From Nonomuraea sp. SBT364 (GTDB lineage Bacteria; Actinomycetota; Actinomycetes; Streptosporangiales; Streptosporangiaceae): a stretch of 64,000 nucleotides of DNA. The position numbers and the translations under genes are program-made. The notes beneath the pieces were generated by a model. That model saw only the letters and a list, made by a program, of their open reading frames with translations. It was not told where the DNA came from and searched no databases. The stretch covers positions 119,409 to 183,408 of the forward strand of contig NZ_LAVL01000003.1 of the NCBI RefSeq assembly GCF_001083785.1, given 5' to 3'. Below are positions 36,136 to 44,870 of the stretch, one piece after another (position 1 is the first letter of the stretch; each line of letters begins with the position of its first letter).

Positions 36136-37271
36136 CCAACGGTTTCGAAACCCTGGCGATCCACGCAGGTCAGGAGCCTGACCCTGTGACCGGCGCGGTG
36201 GTGCCCCCGATATACGCCACGTCCACCTACAAGCAGGACGGCGTGGGCGGCCTGCGCTCCGGCTACGAATACAGCCGGTCGGCCAACCCGACCAGGACCG
36301 CCCTGGAAGAGGCGCTGGCCGCCGTGGAGGGTGGCGCGCGCGGGCTCGCGTTCGCCTCCGGGCTGGCCGCCGAGGACACCCTGCTGCGTACGGTGTGCAA
36401 GCCGCAGGACCACGTGATCATCCCCAACGACGCCTACGGCGGCACCTATCGGCTGTTCGCCAAGGTCAACAAGCGCTGGGACCTGCACTTCGACCCGGTG
36501 CCGCTGGGCGACCTCGACGCGGTGGCCGCCGCGATGACGCAGAAGACGCGGATCGTGTGGGTCGAGACGCCGACCAACCCGCTGCTCGGCATCGCCGACA
36601 TCGCCGCGCTCGCCCAGCTGGCCCACGACAACGGCTCGCTCCTGGTCGTCGACAACACCTTCGCCTCCCCCTACCTCCAGCAGCCGCTCGCGCTCGGCGC
36701 CGACGTGGTCGTGCACTCGACCACCAAGTACGTGGGCGGCCACTCCGACGTCGTCGGCGGCGCGCTGATCGCCCGCGACAAGGGGCTGGGCGAGGAACTC
36801 GCCTACCACCAGAACGCGATGGGCGGGGTCGCCGGGCCGTTCGACGCGTGGCTGACGCTGCGCGGGCTCAAGACGCTGGGCGTGCGGATGGACCGCCACT
36901 GCGACAACGCCGAGCGGGTCGTCGACCTGCTGCTCGCCCACCCGCGCGTGACGCAGGTGCTCTACCCGGGGCTCGGCGAGCACCCCGGCCACGAGGTCGC
37001 CGCCAAGCAGATGAAGCGGTTCGGCGGCATGGTGTCGTTCCGGGTGGCCGGCGGTGAGGCGGAGGCGGTCGGGATCTGCGACCGGACCGAGCTGTTCACG
37101 CTGGGCGAGTCGCTCGGCGGCGTCGAGTCGCTCATCGAGCACCCGGGCCGGATGACGCACGCGTCGGCGGCGGGCTCACCCCTGGAGGTGCCCGCCGACC
37201 TGGTGCGCCTGTCGGTGGGCATCGAGACGGTCGACGACCTGCTCGCCGACCTGACGCGGGCGCTCGGTTAG
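36132..37271 (+). CDS. metB: Cystathionine gamma-synthase
   Basis: 379 residues of the Cys/Met-metabolism PLP family. Joins O-acyl-homoserine and cysteine, or (as gamma-lyase) breaks cystathionine. Seen: NPTRTALEEALAAVEGG, AYGGTYRLF, ETPTNPLL, VVDNTFASPYLQQP, PLP lysine in HSTTKYVGGHSDVVGG and SLGGVESLIEHPGRMTH. ATG 36132 overlaps the small upstream gene. Synthase versus lyase is hard to split by sequence; length and motifs fit metB-type actinobacterial enzymes. Confidence 0.93.
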   Translation: MTNGFETLAIHAGQEPDPVTGAVVPPIYATSTYKQDGVGGLRSGYEYSRSANPTRTALEEALAAVEGGARGLAFASGLAAEDTLLRTVCKPQDHVIIPNDAYGGTYRLFAKVNKRWDLHFDPVPLGDLDAVAAAMTQKTRIVWVETPTNPLLGIADIAALAQLAHDNGSLLVVDNTFASPYLQQPLALGADVVVHSTTKYVGGHSDVVGGALIARDKGLGEELAYHQNAMGGVAGPFDAWLTLRGLKTLGVRMDRHCDNAERVVDLLLAHPRVTQVLYPGLGEHPGHEVAAKQMKRFGGMVSFRVAGGEAEAVGICDRTELFTLGESLGGVESLIEHPGRMTHASAAGSPLEVPADLVRLSVGIETVDDLLADLTRALG

Positions 37272-37702
37272 CTGCCCGGCACCACCATCAGGAAGAGGAT
37301 CACCAGCCAGATCACGGTCAGCAGGCCGCTGATGGCGGCGATCCGGCCGATCTGCACCTTCGCGTCGTCGTCCGCCTCCTCGCTCTCGAGGGCCTGGACG
37401 GCGCCGCGCAGGTCGCGGTCGACGATGACCAGCAGCACCACGGCGACGAGGAACAGCGTCATCGACGCCGTCATGTACCACTCGCCGAGCAGGCCGCCGC
37501 CCATCACCACGCCGAGCACGATGCCGAACACCAGCACGCCCAGCGAGCCGACGCTGTAGATCCTGGTCATGCGCTGGATGGTGCGGACGACGGGCACGTT
37601 CTTCGTACGGATCGCGCGCGGCGCGGCGTGGGTGGCGGCGGTGATCGGCCCGATCGTGAAGATCGCGAAGCCGATGTGCAGCCACAGAAGCAGGTCCGTC
37701 AT
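37268..37702 (-). CDS. DUF2269-like integral membrane protein
   Basis: 144 residues with four membrane helices (MTDLLLWLHIGFAIFTIGP; IYSVGSLGVLVFGIVLGV; TASMTLFLVAVVLLVIV; ISGLLTVIWLVILFLMVV). Resembles the DUF2269/YkoP-like group that carries a conserved His near helix 1 (WLH) and may bind heme or quinone. ATG 37702 is ten bases after the stop of a 41-residue ORF, so both are likely one operon. Stop overlaps metB stop by four bases. Confidence 0.8.
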   Translation of the reverse strand: MTDLLLWLHIGFAIFTIGPITAATHAAPRAIRTKNVPVVRTIQRMTRIYSVGSLGVLVFGIVLGVVMGGGLLGEWYMTASMTLFLVAVVLLVIVDRDLRGAVQALESEEADDDAKVQIGRIAAISGLLTVIWLVILFLMVVPGS

Positions 37703-37712
37703 GCGGAAGAGA

Positions 37713-37838
37713 CTAGTCCCCGGCGATCTCGGTGGGGGACTCGACACTCTCTTTGCCGTCCGGGGAACCTCGCATGATCAGCTCGGTGACGGCGATGGTG
37801 AACGCCATCACCAGGATCAGGAAAATCATGGCGAGCAC
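37713..37838 (-). CDS. 41-residue single-pass membrane protein
   Basis: A short gene below usual size cut-offs. GTG 37838 has a strong GGAAGGAGGGG about seven bases upstream. Protein: membrane helix VLAMIFLILVMAFTIAV, then TELIMRGSPDGKESVE and an acidic tail. It ends ten bases before the four-helix membrane gene and probably forms a small operon with it. Family unknown; perhaps a membrane-complex subunit. Confidence 0.68.
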   Translation of the reverse strand: MLAMIFLILVMAFTIAVTELIMRGSPDGKESVESPTEIAGD

Positions 37839-37860
37839 AAGACACCCCTCCTTCCCCGTG

Positions 37861-37881
37861 ACGGACGTAAATATCGTCCGT
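37861..37881. promoter_or_regulatory. Inverted repeat upstream of the 41-aa gene
   Basis: ACGGACG (37861-37867), AT-rich spacer TAAATAT, CGTCCGT (37875-37881). Perfect seven-base arms around an AT-rich centre that could hold the -10 for the minus-strand small gene (GATATT). Placed between divergent genes, it could control both. Confidence 0.5.
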
Positions 37882-37978
37882 AATGACTAGACGGGCTGGC
37901 AACGGAATAAGTTCGTCGCGGGTATGGTGGGTGGCCGCTGGTCTTTCCTTACCGTTTGGGCACAAGGGGGTGCCGTCC

Positions 37979-38401
37979 GTGGCCATCAGGCACGTCGAGC
38001 CGTATACCGACGAGTGGCTGCAGCAGCCGATCTGCTATGTGCGGCGAGTCGTCGAGCTGCTCGGCGCCGAGGCCGACGGCTGGTGGGAGGGCCCCTGCGA
38101 GCCGCGCGAGGCGACCGTCAGGCTCGCCGACGGCGCCGCGCTGGTGTGGGACGAGGAGAGCGGGTGGCGGCTGGGCCGCTACGTCTCCGGCGCCCCCGGC
38201 GAGCACACCGAGCTGACCGGCGTCCGCTATCTCGGCGGCGGGCTGCTGCCCCGGCCGGAGCGGGTGCCCGAGGCGCTCGCCGACGCCCGCGCCGGAGTGG
38301 GCGCGAGCAGCGCCTGGCGCCCCTGCTACCGCTCGCACCGCAACTGCCGCGACGGGTTCGACGTCGCGCTCGACTTCTACACCCGGCTCGTCGAGGCCTA
38401 A
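37979..38401 (+). CDS. DUF6292 family protein
   Basis: 140 residues, soluble: VAIRHVEPYTDEWLQQPICYV ... GWWEGPCEPREATVRLADG ... LVWDEESGWRLGRYV ... FDVALDFYTRLVEA. Matches the DUF6292 group of actinobacteria, rich in Trp and acidic residues, with no known function. GTG 37979 follows AAGGGGGTG by seven bases. It converges with the VWA gene, sharing four bases. Confidence 0.82.
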   Translation: MAIRHVEPYTDEWLQQPICYVRRVVELLGAEADGWWEGPCEPREATVRLADGAALVWDEESGWRLGRYVSGAPGEHTELTGVRYLGGGLLPRPERVPEALADARAGVGASSAWRPCYRSHRNCRDGFDVALDFYTRLVEA

Positions 38402-40371
38402 CGCGCCCGGCGCACCCGCAGGAAGTCGCTCACCACGTACTCGCCGAGCCGGTCGGCGCTGGGCGAGAAGACCCGCCCGCCGTTGCGCCGCGCCACCTCG
38501 TCCACGAACTCCTTGAGCCGATCGTCACCGGCCAGCATGAAGACGTTGATCGTGGCGCGCCGCCTGGTCATCTTGTCGACCTCCGACAGCGTGAGTTCCA
38601 GCGTCTCCGGCGACGGCGGCCACTCGAACGCCGAGCGGCCGTTGCGCAGCAGGTGCGCGGTCGGCTCGCCGTCGGTGACCACGAGCACCACGGGCTCGAA
38701 GTCGGGGTGGCGGTCCAGGTGCCGGCCGGCGATCAGCAGCGCGTGGTGCAGGTTGGTGCCCTGGACCATGTCCCAGTCGAGGCCCGCCAGCTCGTCCGGC
38801 TGCAGGACCCGGGCGTAGTTGGAGAACCCGATGATCTGCACGGCGTCCTGCGGGAACTTGGAGGCGACCAGGGCCTGCAGCGCCAGCGCGGTCTGCTTGG
38901 CGGCGGCCCAGGTGCCGCGCAGGGCCATCGAGTAGGACAGGTCGACCAGCAGGCAGACGGCGGCGGCGCTGCGCCGCTCGGTCTCGGCCACCTCGAAGTC
39001 GTCCACGGACAGTTTGACCGCCGTACGCCCTCCGCCCGCCTGGTCGGTGCGCAGGCCGCCGGCGCGGACGGCGTTGACCAGGGTGCGGACCACGTCGACG
39101 GGCTGTTCGTCGCCGAAGCGCCAGGGCCGGGAGGACCCGGTGAGCTCGCCGGCCGAGCCCGCGTCGTGCTGGTCGTGGTCGCCCCGGCGGCCGGCGTCGA
39201 GTGAGGCGAAGACGCGGCGCAGCGCCGTCTCGCCGAGCCGCCGCACCGCCTTGGGGGTGAGCTCCAGCTTGCCGCGCCGGCGCAGCAGGTAGCCCTGCTC
39301 CTCCAGCTCCCGCTCGATCCGCTTGAGCGCCTCCAGGTCGTCGACGGCGGAGCGGCCGAGCGCGCGGCGCACGGCGGCCTCGTCGATGTCGTCGAGCCGG
39401 GCGCCGGGGTAGTCCTGGCGCAGCGCGCTCTCCAGCTGGCTGAGGTCGGCCAGCTCCTCCAGGGCGGTGACGGCGTCGCCCATGCCCAGGGGCTCCTCGC
39501 CGGTGAGCCGTTCGGTGGCGTCCCAGGCCAGGTCGGGGCGGCGCGCGTACAGGGACTCGCCGAGCCGGCGCATCTGGTCGGCGAGCCCGGCCTGGTCGAG
39601 GGTCTGGCTCATGAGGTTGCCGAGTTCCTCGCGCTGGCGCGGGGTCATCGAGGCGAGCATGCGCTGGGTGGCGGCGGCCCGCCGGGCGAGGATGTCGACG
39701 AGCTCGTCGAGGTTGCGCGGCTTCTCCGGAAAGAGCTCACCATGTTTCGCCATGAAGGCGTCGAAGTCCGCCTGCGTGTGTTCGCCGCGAGCGTCCTTCT
39801 CCAGCATCTCGTTCAGGTCCGCCATCATCTGGCGGACCCGCTCCATCGCGGCCGGGTCCGGGTTCGCCAGCGCCTCGCGCAGCCCCCTGAACTGCGCGTC
39901 GAGCACCTCCCGCCGCAGCAGGTCGCGCAGTTCCTCGAAGGTCTGCCTGGCCGCCGCCGAACGCCACTGGTAGGAGCTGAGCTCCTGGATGGCGCCGGCC
40001 GTGTCGTCGGGAAGCGCGTCGAGCTCGGCCTCGCGCAGCCGGGCGTCGTCGGCCGGATCGGGGAACAGTTCGGCCCGCTCCTGCCCGATGGCCTTGTCCA
40101 GCAGCGCCCTGGCCTTCTCCAGCGTGCCGTCGAGCCTGCCGCTCTCGCGCAGGTCGCGGCGGCGCCGGCGGACCTCCCTGAGCATGTCGTCCAGGCCGCG
40201 GCGGTCCTGGGCGCCGGGCAGGCCCCGCTTGAGCAGGTCGCGCAGGGCGTGCACGGGTGTGGAGCCGGACAGGATGGCGTCGCCCATCTCGTCGAGTGCC
40301 GCACGCACGTCGTACGGCGGGGCCAGGGGGTCGGGGCCATCGTGGTACTCGCCATAGCGGTAGGCCGTCAC
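38398..40371 (-). CDS. VWA-domain protein, MoxR partner (CoxE/chelatase-D-like)
   Basis: 657 residues. A long charged helical N-terminal half (1-400) is followed by a von Willebrand A domain (about 470-640) with MIDAS residues in CLLVDLSYSMALRG (DxSxS), the Thr in QGTNLHHALLIAG and VLVVTDGEPTAHL. Such proteins pair with MoxR AAA+ ATPases to insert cofactors or mature targets. GTG 40371. Third gene in the minus-strand row MoxR - lipoprotein - VWA. Confidence 0.9.
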   Translation of the reverse strand: MTAYRYGEYHDGPDPLAPPYDVRAALDEMGDAILSGSTPVHALRDLLKRGLPGAQDRRGLDDMLREVRRRRRDLRESGRLDGTLEKARALLDKAIGQERAELFPDPADDARLREAELDALPDDTAGAIQELSSYQWRSAAARQTFEELRDLLRREVLDAQFRGLREALANPDPAAMERVRQMMADLNEMLEKDARGEHTQADFDAFMAKHGELFPEKPRNLDELVDILARRAAATQRMLASMTPRQREELGNLMSQTLDQAGLADQMRRLGESLYARRPDLAWDATERLTGEEPLGMGDAVTALEELADLSQLESALRQDYPGARLDDIDEAAVRRALGRSAVDDLEALKRIERELEEQGYLLRRRGKLELTPKAVRRLGETALRRVFASLDAGRRGDHDQHDAGSAGELTGSSRPWRFGDEQPVDVVRTLVNAVRAGGLRTDQAGGGRTAVKLSVDDFEVAETERRSAAAVCLLVDLSYSMALRGTWAAAKQTALALQALVASKFPQDAVQIIGFSNYARVLQPDELAGLDWDMVQGTNLHHALLIAGRHLDRHPDFEPVVLVVTDGEPTAHLLRNGRSAFEWPPSPETLELTLSEVDKMTRRRATINVFMLAGDDRLKEFVDEVARRNGGRVFSPSADRLGEYVVSDFLRVRRAR

Positions 40372-40398
40372 GCCCCCACGCTAACCCGAGATGCCCTG

Positions 40399-41136
40399 CT
40401 ATGCGTCCCCGAACACCTCCCACACCTGGAACACCTGGCCGCTGCGAGGCTGGTAGTCGATCTGGACCAGCACCGGATGGCGGAGCTTCTTCAGCGCGGC
40501 GGTGAAATCGCCGGCCCCGCAGTGCTTGGTGCCCAGGCCGTCACGGTCGGCGTTGACCGGCCTGCCGGTGAGCCAGCCGGAGTCGCACCGGGAGGTGACC
40601 CGGCTGAAGGTCAGCGCGTGCGTGTAGCCGAGCTTGACGGTCTTGCCGCCCCTGGTGAACAGCAGCGTCCGGTCGCCGGACCGCTTGACCGTGCCGCGCA
40701 CCACGCTGAGGTTCGACGGGTACGGCAGGAACTCGGTGACCTTGACCGCCTGGCGGCCGGTGTAGTGGACGCGCACGGCGATCGGGCCGGACGCCAGGCC
40801 GGTGGCCAGGTCGGCGGGCTTGCACCGGGTCCTGCCGAAGTTCTTGGCGTCGAGCGCGACGTGCCCCTCGGTCTCCTTCAGGTGGCAGGCGACCGCGACC
40901 CGGAGGTAGGCGGCCTTGGTGTAGCCGAGCCGCAGTTCCTTGGCTCCCGGGATGGCCTTGAGCTTGTACTGCTTGCGGGCGGCCGTGGCCGACTGCGGCA
41001 GGATGCGCAGGTGGCCCGTGCCGTCGGCCCAGGCGTGGCCGTACACGACCCGGGTCGTCCCCGCGGAGACGGGGGTGGCGCAGGCGCTCAGGGCGCACAG
41101 GGCGAGGGCGGTGGTGGCGCTGGCGAGCAGTCGCAT
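40399..41136 (-). CDS. Lipoprotein with two similar cysteine-paired halves
   Basis: 245 residues: lipobox LSAC (about 17-20), then two ~95-residue units that align with each other. Each has LGYT followed by a Cys 12-14 residues later (VAVACHL; VTSRCDSG), a second Cys (RTRCKPADL; TKHCGAGDF) and a hydrophobic xVxIxY strand (IAVRVHYTG; VLVQIDYQP) ending xVTEF or VWEVF. This looks like an internal duplication. No family recognised. It lies between the MoxR and VWA genes on the same strand, so may be a target or anchor of that system. Confidence 0.78.
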   Translation of the reverse strand: MRLLASATTALALCALSACATPVSAGTTRVVYGHAWADGTGHLRILPQSATAARKQYKLKAIPGAKELRLGYTKAAYLRVAVACHLKETEGHVALDAKNFGRTRCKPADLATGLASGPIAVRVHYTGRQAVKVTEFLPYPSNLSVVRGTVKRSGDRTLLFTRGGKTVKLGYTHALTFSRVTSRCDSGWLTGRPVNADRDGLGTKHCGAGDFTAALKKLRHPVLVQIDYQPRSGQVFQVWEVFGDA

Positions 41137-41200
41137 TGGGCGGTTCCCCCCGGACGAAACGGTCAGTCGTCCTTTGAGACGTGCGGAACCGCCCAGATGT

Positions 41201-42592
41201 TCACGTCCGGTAGACGGCGACCCCGTCGAGGTCGTCCTTGGACAGCCGGCGCATGAGGTAGAGGCCCTCCATCGCGAACTCCAGCGCCGCCGCCGCGTGC
41301 CCGGGGGACTCGTCGCCGGCGCCCATGCCCAGCCGGGACATGATCTTGGCCAGCCCGTCGACCGGGCCGATGCGGCGCAGCAGCTCACCGGCGGCGATCA
41401 GCTCGCCCGACTCCACCTGGGTGCCCTCGGCGAACTTGTCGGTCAGCGGCGCCAGGTCCATCCCGCCCAGCCGGGTGCGGAACGTCTCGGCCGTGGCGCG
41501 GCGCAGCAGGTGGGCCAGGATCTCGGTCTCCCTGCCCTCCTCGCTGACCTCGAACTCCACCTTGCCCCGCAGGCTGTGGACGACCGGCGCCAGGTCGCAC
41601 ACCCGGGCCACCGCCTGGTCCTCGCCGGCGATCGCGGCCCTGCGCACGGCCGAGGCCGCGGCGGTCTCGGCGGCCGCGATCGAGAAGCGCGCCGACACGC
41701 CGGAACGGGCGTCGACGGCCGTGGACTCGCGGACCAGCCGGGTGAAGCGGGCGATCGCCTCGATGAGGTGCTCGGGCACGTCGGCGCCGATGTCCGGCAT
41801 GGACTCCTGCCGGATCAGCGTCAGCTCGTCCTCGATCGAGAGCGGGTAGTGGGTGCGGATCTCGGCGCCGAAGCGGTCCTTCAGCGGGGTGATGATCCGG
41901 CCCCGGTTGGTGTAGTCCTCGGGGTTGGCGCTGGCGATGAGCAGGATGTCGAGCGGCAGCCGCAGGTTGTAGCCGCGGACCTGGATGTCGCGCTCCTCCA
42001 GCACGTTGAGCAGCGAGACCTGGATGCGCTCGGCCAGGTCGGGCAGCTCGTTGACGGAGAACACGCCCCGGTTGGTGCGCGGGACCAGGCCGTAGTGCAC
42101 GGTCTCCGGGTCGCCGAGGGTGCGCCCTTCGGCGATCTTGATCGGGTCGATGTCGCCGATCAGGTCGCCGACGGAGGTGTCGGGGGTGGCGAGCTTCTCG
42201 CCGTAGCGCTCGTCGCGGTGCTTCCACGCCACCGGCAGCTCGTCGCCCAGCTCGGCCGCGAGTACCCGGCAGCGGCCGCAGGCGGGCGCGTAGGGATGGT
42301 CGTTGATCTCGCAGCCCTCGACCACCGGCGTCCACTCGTCGAGCAGGCCGGTGACCGTGCGGATGAGCCGGGTCTTGCCCTGGCCGCGCTCACCGAGCAG
42401 GACCAGGTCGTGCCCGGCGAGCAGGGCGCGTTCGAGATGGGGCAGGACAGAGTCGTCGAAGCCCACGATGCCTGGAAAACGAGGCTCGCCCGCCCGGAGC
42501 TTGACCAGCAGGTTTTCGCGGACCTCGGCTTTGACGGTGCGATGAACGTGGCCGCTCTCTCGCAACTCGCGGAGGATACGAGGCTGATGCAC
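41201..42592 (-). CDS. MoxR/magnesium-chelatase-like AAA+ ATPase
   Basis: 463 residues. AAA+ ATPase with Walker A LLGERGQGKTRLI, Walker B/sensor features GVFSVNELPDL, LPLDILLIASANPEDYTNRG (sensor 1) and ITPLKDRFGAEIRTHYPL. A zinc-like CGRC (about residue 105) sits after Walker A, as in the chelatase-I-like group of actinobacteria. Works with the VWA protein downstream as a cofactor-insertion or protein-activation machine. GTG 42592 has AGGG eight bases ahead; longer open frame to 42640 lacks a ribosome site. Confidence 0.92.
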   Translation of the reverse strand: MHQPRILRELRESGHVHRTVKAEVRENLLVKLRAGEPRFPGIVGFDDSVLPHLERALLAGHDLVLLGERGQGKTRLIRTVTGLLDEWTPVVEGCEINDHPYAPACGRCRVLAAELGDELPVAWKHRDERYGEKLATPDTSVGDLIGDIDPIKIAEGRTLGDPETVHYGLVPRTNRGVFSVNELPDLAERIQVSLLNVLEERDIQVRGYNLRLPLDILLIASANPEDYTNRGRIITPLKDRFGAEIRTHYPLSIEDELTLIRQESMPDIGADVPEHLIEAIARFTRLVRESTAVDARSGVSARFSIAAAETAAASAVRRAAIAGEDQAVARVCDLAPVVHSLRGKVEFEVSEEGRETEILAHLLRRATAETFRTRLGGMDLAPLTDKFAEGTQVESGELIAAGELLRRIGPVDGLAKIMSRLGMGAGDESPGHAAAALEFAMEGLYLMRRLSKDDLDGVAVYRT

Positions 42593-42753
42593 GGGATCGA
42601 CCCTACGTCCCCGGCGCGCGATGTGGCAGGGGTTTCGCATCTGGCGGAGATTTCGGATCTTGACTATTGCGTGGCGGTTCGTGTGCGTGCTTGTCCCTTT
42701 AGTGGGGAGAATCGGGCCTAGGGAACTTGGACCTGCCGAGGGAGGCGAGAGGC

Positions 42754-43935
42754 GTGGCAGTGATGACGAGCCGCTTCGCCGACGGCCTCGCCGTGGATTC
42801 CGACCTGGTCGAAGCCGCGGAGAGGGCTGTCGGCCAGGCCCTGGCGAGGCTCAGCGGTCAGGCCGACCTGGTCTGCTTCTTCATCTGCGGCGACGATCCC
42901 GACGACGTCGCCAGAGCGGGGGAGCGGGCGATGCGGCTGGCCCCCGAGGCGCACGTGATCGGGTGCAGCGCCACCGGCGTCATCGGCGACGGGCAGGGCG
43001 TGGAGCTGACGCCCGCCGTGAGCGCGTGGGCGGCCACCCTCGACGGGGCGGAGCTGACCACGTTCGCGCTGGAGACGCTCACGGCCGAGGACCGGTTCGT
43101 GGTGGTCGGGCTGCCCGAGCGGACGGCCGACGACCATGTGGCGATCCTGCTGGCCGACCCGTACTCCTTCCCGACGGACGCGTTCGTCGAGCGTTCGGTG
43201 GAGGTGCTCGGCGACCTGCCGCTGGTCGGCGGACTGGCCAACGGGCTGCAGGGCAGGGGGTCGGTGCGCCTGTTCGCCGACGGCGAGGTCTACACCGAGG
43301 GCGCCATCGGCGTGCTCATCAGCGGCGCGGTGCGGGTGAGCACCGTGGTCAGCCAGGGCTGCCGGCCGATCGGGCCCAGCATGGTCGTCACCCGCTGCGA
43401 GGAGAACCTGCTGCTCGAACTGGCCGGTCAGCCCGCCCTGTCCCGGCTGGAGGACATCGTCAGCGACCTCGACGAGGACGACCGCGAACTGGTGGCCGCC
43501 GGTCTGCAGATCGGCCTGGCCATGGACGAGTACGCCGAACGGCACGAACGCGGCGACTTCCTCATCAGAGGCGTGATCGGCATCGATCCGGAGCGGGAGG
43601 CCGTGGCCATCGGCGACATCGTGGACATCGGGCGAACCGTCCGCTTCCAGGTGCGCGACGCCGCCACCGCCGACGAGGACCTGTACGACGTGCTCGACGC
43701 GCACCGGGAAGAGCTCGGCCGCGTCGACGGGGCGCTGCTGTTCTCCTGCAACGGGCGCGGGTCGGCGATGTTCGGCACCGCCGACCACGACCCCGTCGCG
43801 CTGCGCGACACGCTCGGGCCGATCGGCGTGGCCGGCTTCTTCGCCGCCGGCGAGGTCGGGCCGGTCGCCGGGCACAACCACGTGCACGGCTTCACCGCCT
43901 CCGTGCTGGTGTTCTCCTCGGCGAGCGGCGGGTGA
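42754..43935 (+). CDS. FIST-domain signal protein
   Basis: 393 residues: FIST N domain (about 30-215: LVCFFICGDDPDDVARAGE; HVIGCSATGVIGDGQGVEL; LPLVGGLANGLQG) and FIST C domain (about 220-385: VSQGCRPIGPSMVVTRCEE; GALLFSCNGRGSAMFG; GVAGFFAAGEVGPVAGHNHVHGF). FIST domains are predicted intracellular ligand-sensing modules. GTG 42754 follows GGAGG by eight bases. Its stop is inside the start of the ROK gene (GTGA), so the pair is translated together. Confidence 0.92.
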   Translation: MAVMTSRFADGLAVDSDLVEAAERAVGQALARLSGQADLVCFFICGDDPDDVARAGERAMRLAPEAHVIGCSATGVIGDGQGVELTPAVSAWAATLDGAELTTFALETLTAEDRFVVVGLPERTADDHVAILLADPYSFPTDAFVERSVEVLGDLPLVGGLANGLQGRGSVRLFADGEVYTEGAIGVLISGAVRVSTVVSQGCRPIGPSMVVTRCEENLLLELAGQPALSRLEDIVSDLDEDDRELVAAGLQIGLAMDEYAERHERGDFLIRGVIGIDPEREAVAIGDIVDIGRTVRFQVRDAATADEDLYDVLDAHREELGRVDGALLFSCNGRGSAMFGTADHDPVALRDTLGPIGVAGFFAAGEVGPVAGHNHVHGFTASVLVFSSASGG

Positions 43936-44870
43936 TCCTCGCCATCGACATCGGCGGCACCAAGATGGCCGCCGCGCACGTGGACGAGGACGGCGCCGTG
44001 CTGAGCACGCGCAGAGCGGCCACCCCGCAGGACGCCGACGCCGAGACCCTCTGGAAGACCCTCGCCGACCTCGTCGAACCGCTCGCCCCCGGCGTCACGG
44101 GCGTGGGCGTGGGCTGCGGCGGGCCGATGACCTGGCCCTCGGGCGAGGTCTCACCGCTCAACATCCCGGGCTGGCGCGACTTCCCGCTGCGCGCCCGGCT
44201 GGCCGGCCGCTTTCCCGGCCTCCCCGTACGCATCCACAACGACGCCATCTGTGTCGCCGTGGCCGAACACTGGCGGGGCCACGGCCGGGGCGTCGCGGAC
44301 ATGCTGGGCATGGTCGTGTCCACCGGCGTGGGCGGCGGGCTCGTCCTGGGCGGCCGGCTCATCAACGGCGGCACCGGCAACGCCGGGCACATCGGCCACA
44401 TCGTGGTCGAACCCGACGGCGGGCCGCCCTGCGGCTGCGGCGGCCACGGCTGCCTGGAGGCCGTCGCGCGCGGCCCCGCCCTCACCGAGTGGGCACTGGC
44501 CCGCGGCTGGACCCCGGGCACGGCCGCCGGCGACGGACTCTATCGGGAGGACCGCGCCGTGACCGGCCGCGCGCTGGCCGCCGACGCCCTGGCCGGGGAC
44601 CCGGTGGCGCTCGCGGCGATGCGCCGCGCCGGACGGGCGCTCGGCATCGCCATCGCCTCCGCGACACACCTGTGCGACCTGGACCTGGTCACCATCGGCG
44701 GTGGCCTCTCCCAGGCCGGCGAGCCGCTGTTCGGTCCCCTGGAGGAGGCGTTGCGCGAGCACGCCAGGATGGCCTTCGCCCGCCGCCTCCGGGTGCTGCC
44801 GGCGGCGCTGGGGCAGGAGGCCGGACTGGTGGGGGCGGCGGCTCTGGTGCTGGTGGGGGACCGGTACTAG
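43932..44870 (+). CDS. ROK-family sugar kinase
   Basis: 312 residues. ATP-binding VILAIDIGGTKMAAA, substrate region GCGGPMTWPSGEV and HNDAICVAVAEHW, ATP loop VVSTGVGGGLVLGG, zinc motif HIVVEPDGGPPCGCGGHGCLEAVA (cited here as CGCGGHGCLE) and a final helical lobe. Lacks an N-terminal HTH, so it is an enzyme, glucokinase-like or N-acylhexosamine kinase, not a repressor. GTG start by GTGA overlap with FIST gene. Confidence 0.9.
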   Translation: MILAIDIGGTKMAAAHVDEDGAVLSTRRAATPQDADAETLWKTLADLVEPLAPGVTGVGVGCGGPMTWPSGEVSPLNIPGWRDFPLRARLAGRFPGLPVRIHNDAICVAVAEHWRGHGRGVADMLGMVVSTGVGGGLVLGGRLINGGTGNAGHIGHIVVEPDGGPPCGCGGHGCLEAVARGPALTEWALARGWTPGTAAGDGLYREDRAVTGRALAADALAGDPVALAAMRRAGRALGIAIASATHLCDLDLVTIGGGLSQAGEPLFGPLEEALREHARMAFARRLRVLPAALGQEAGLVGAAALVLVGDRY

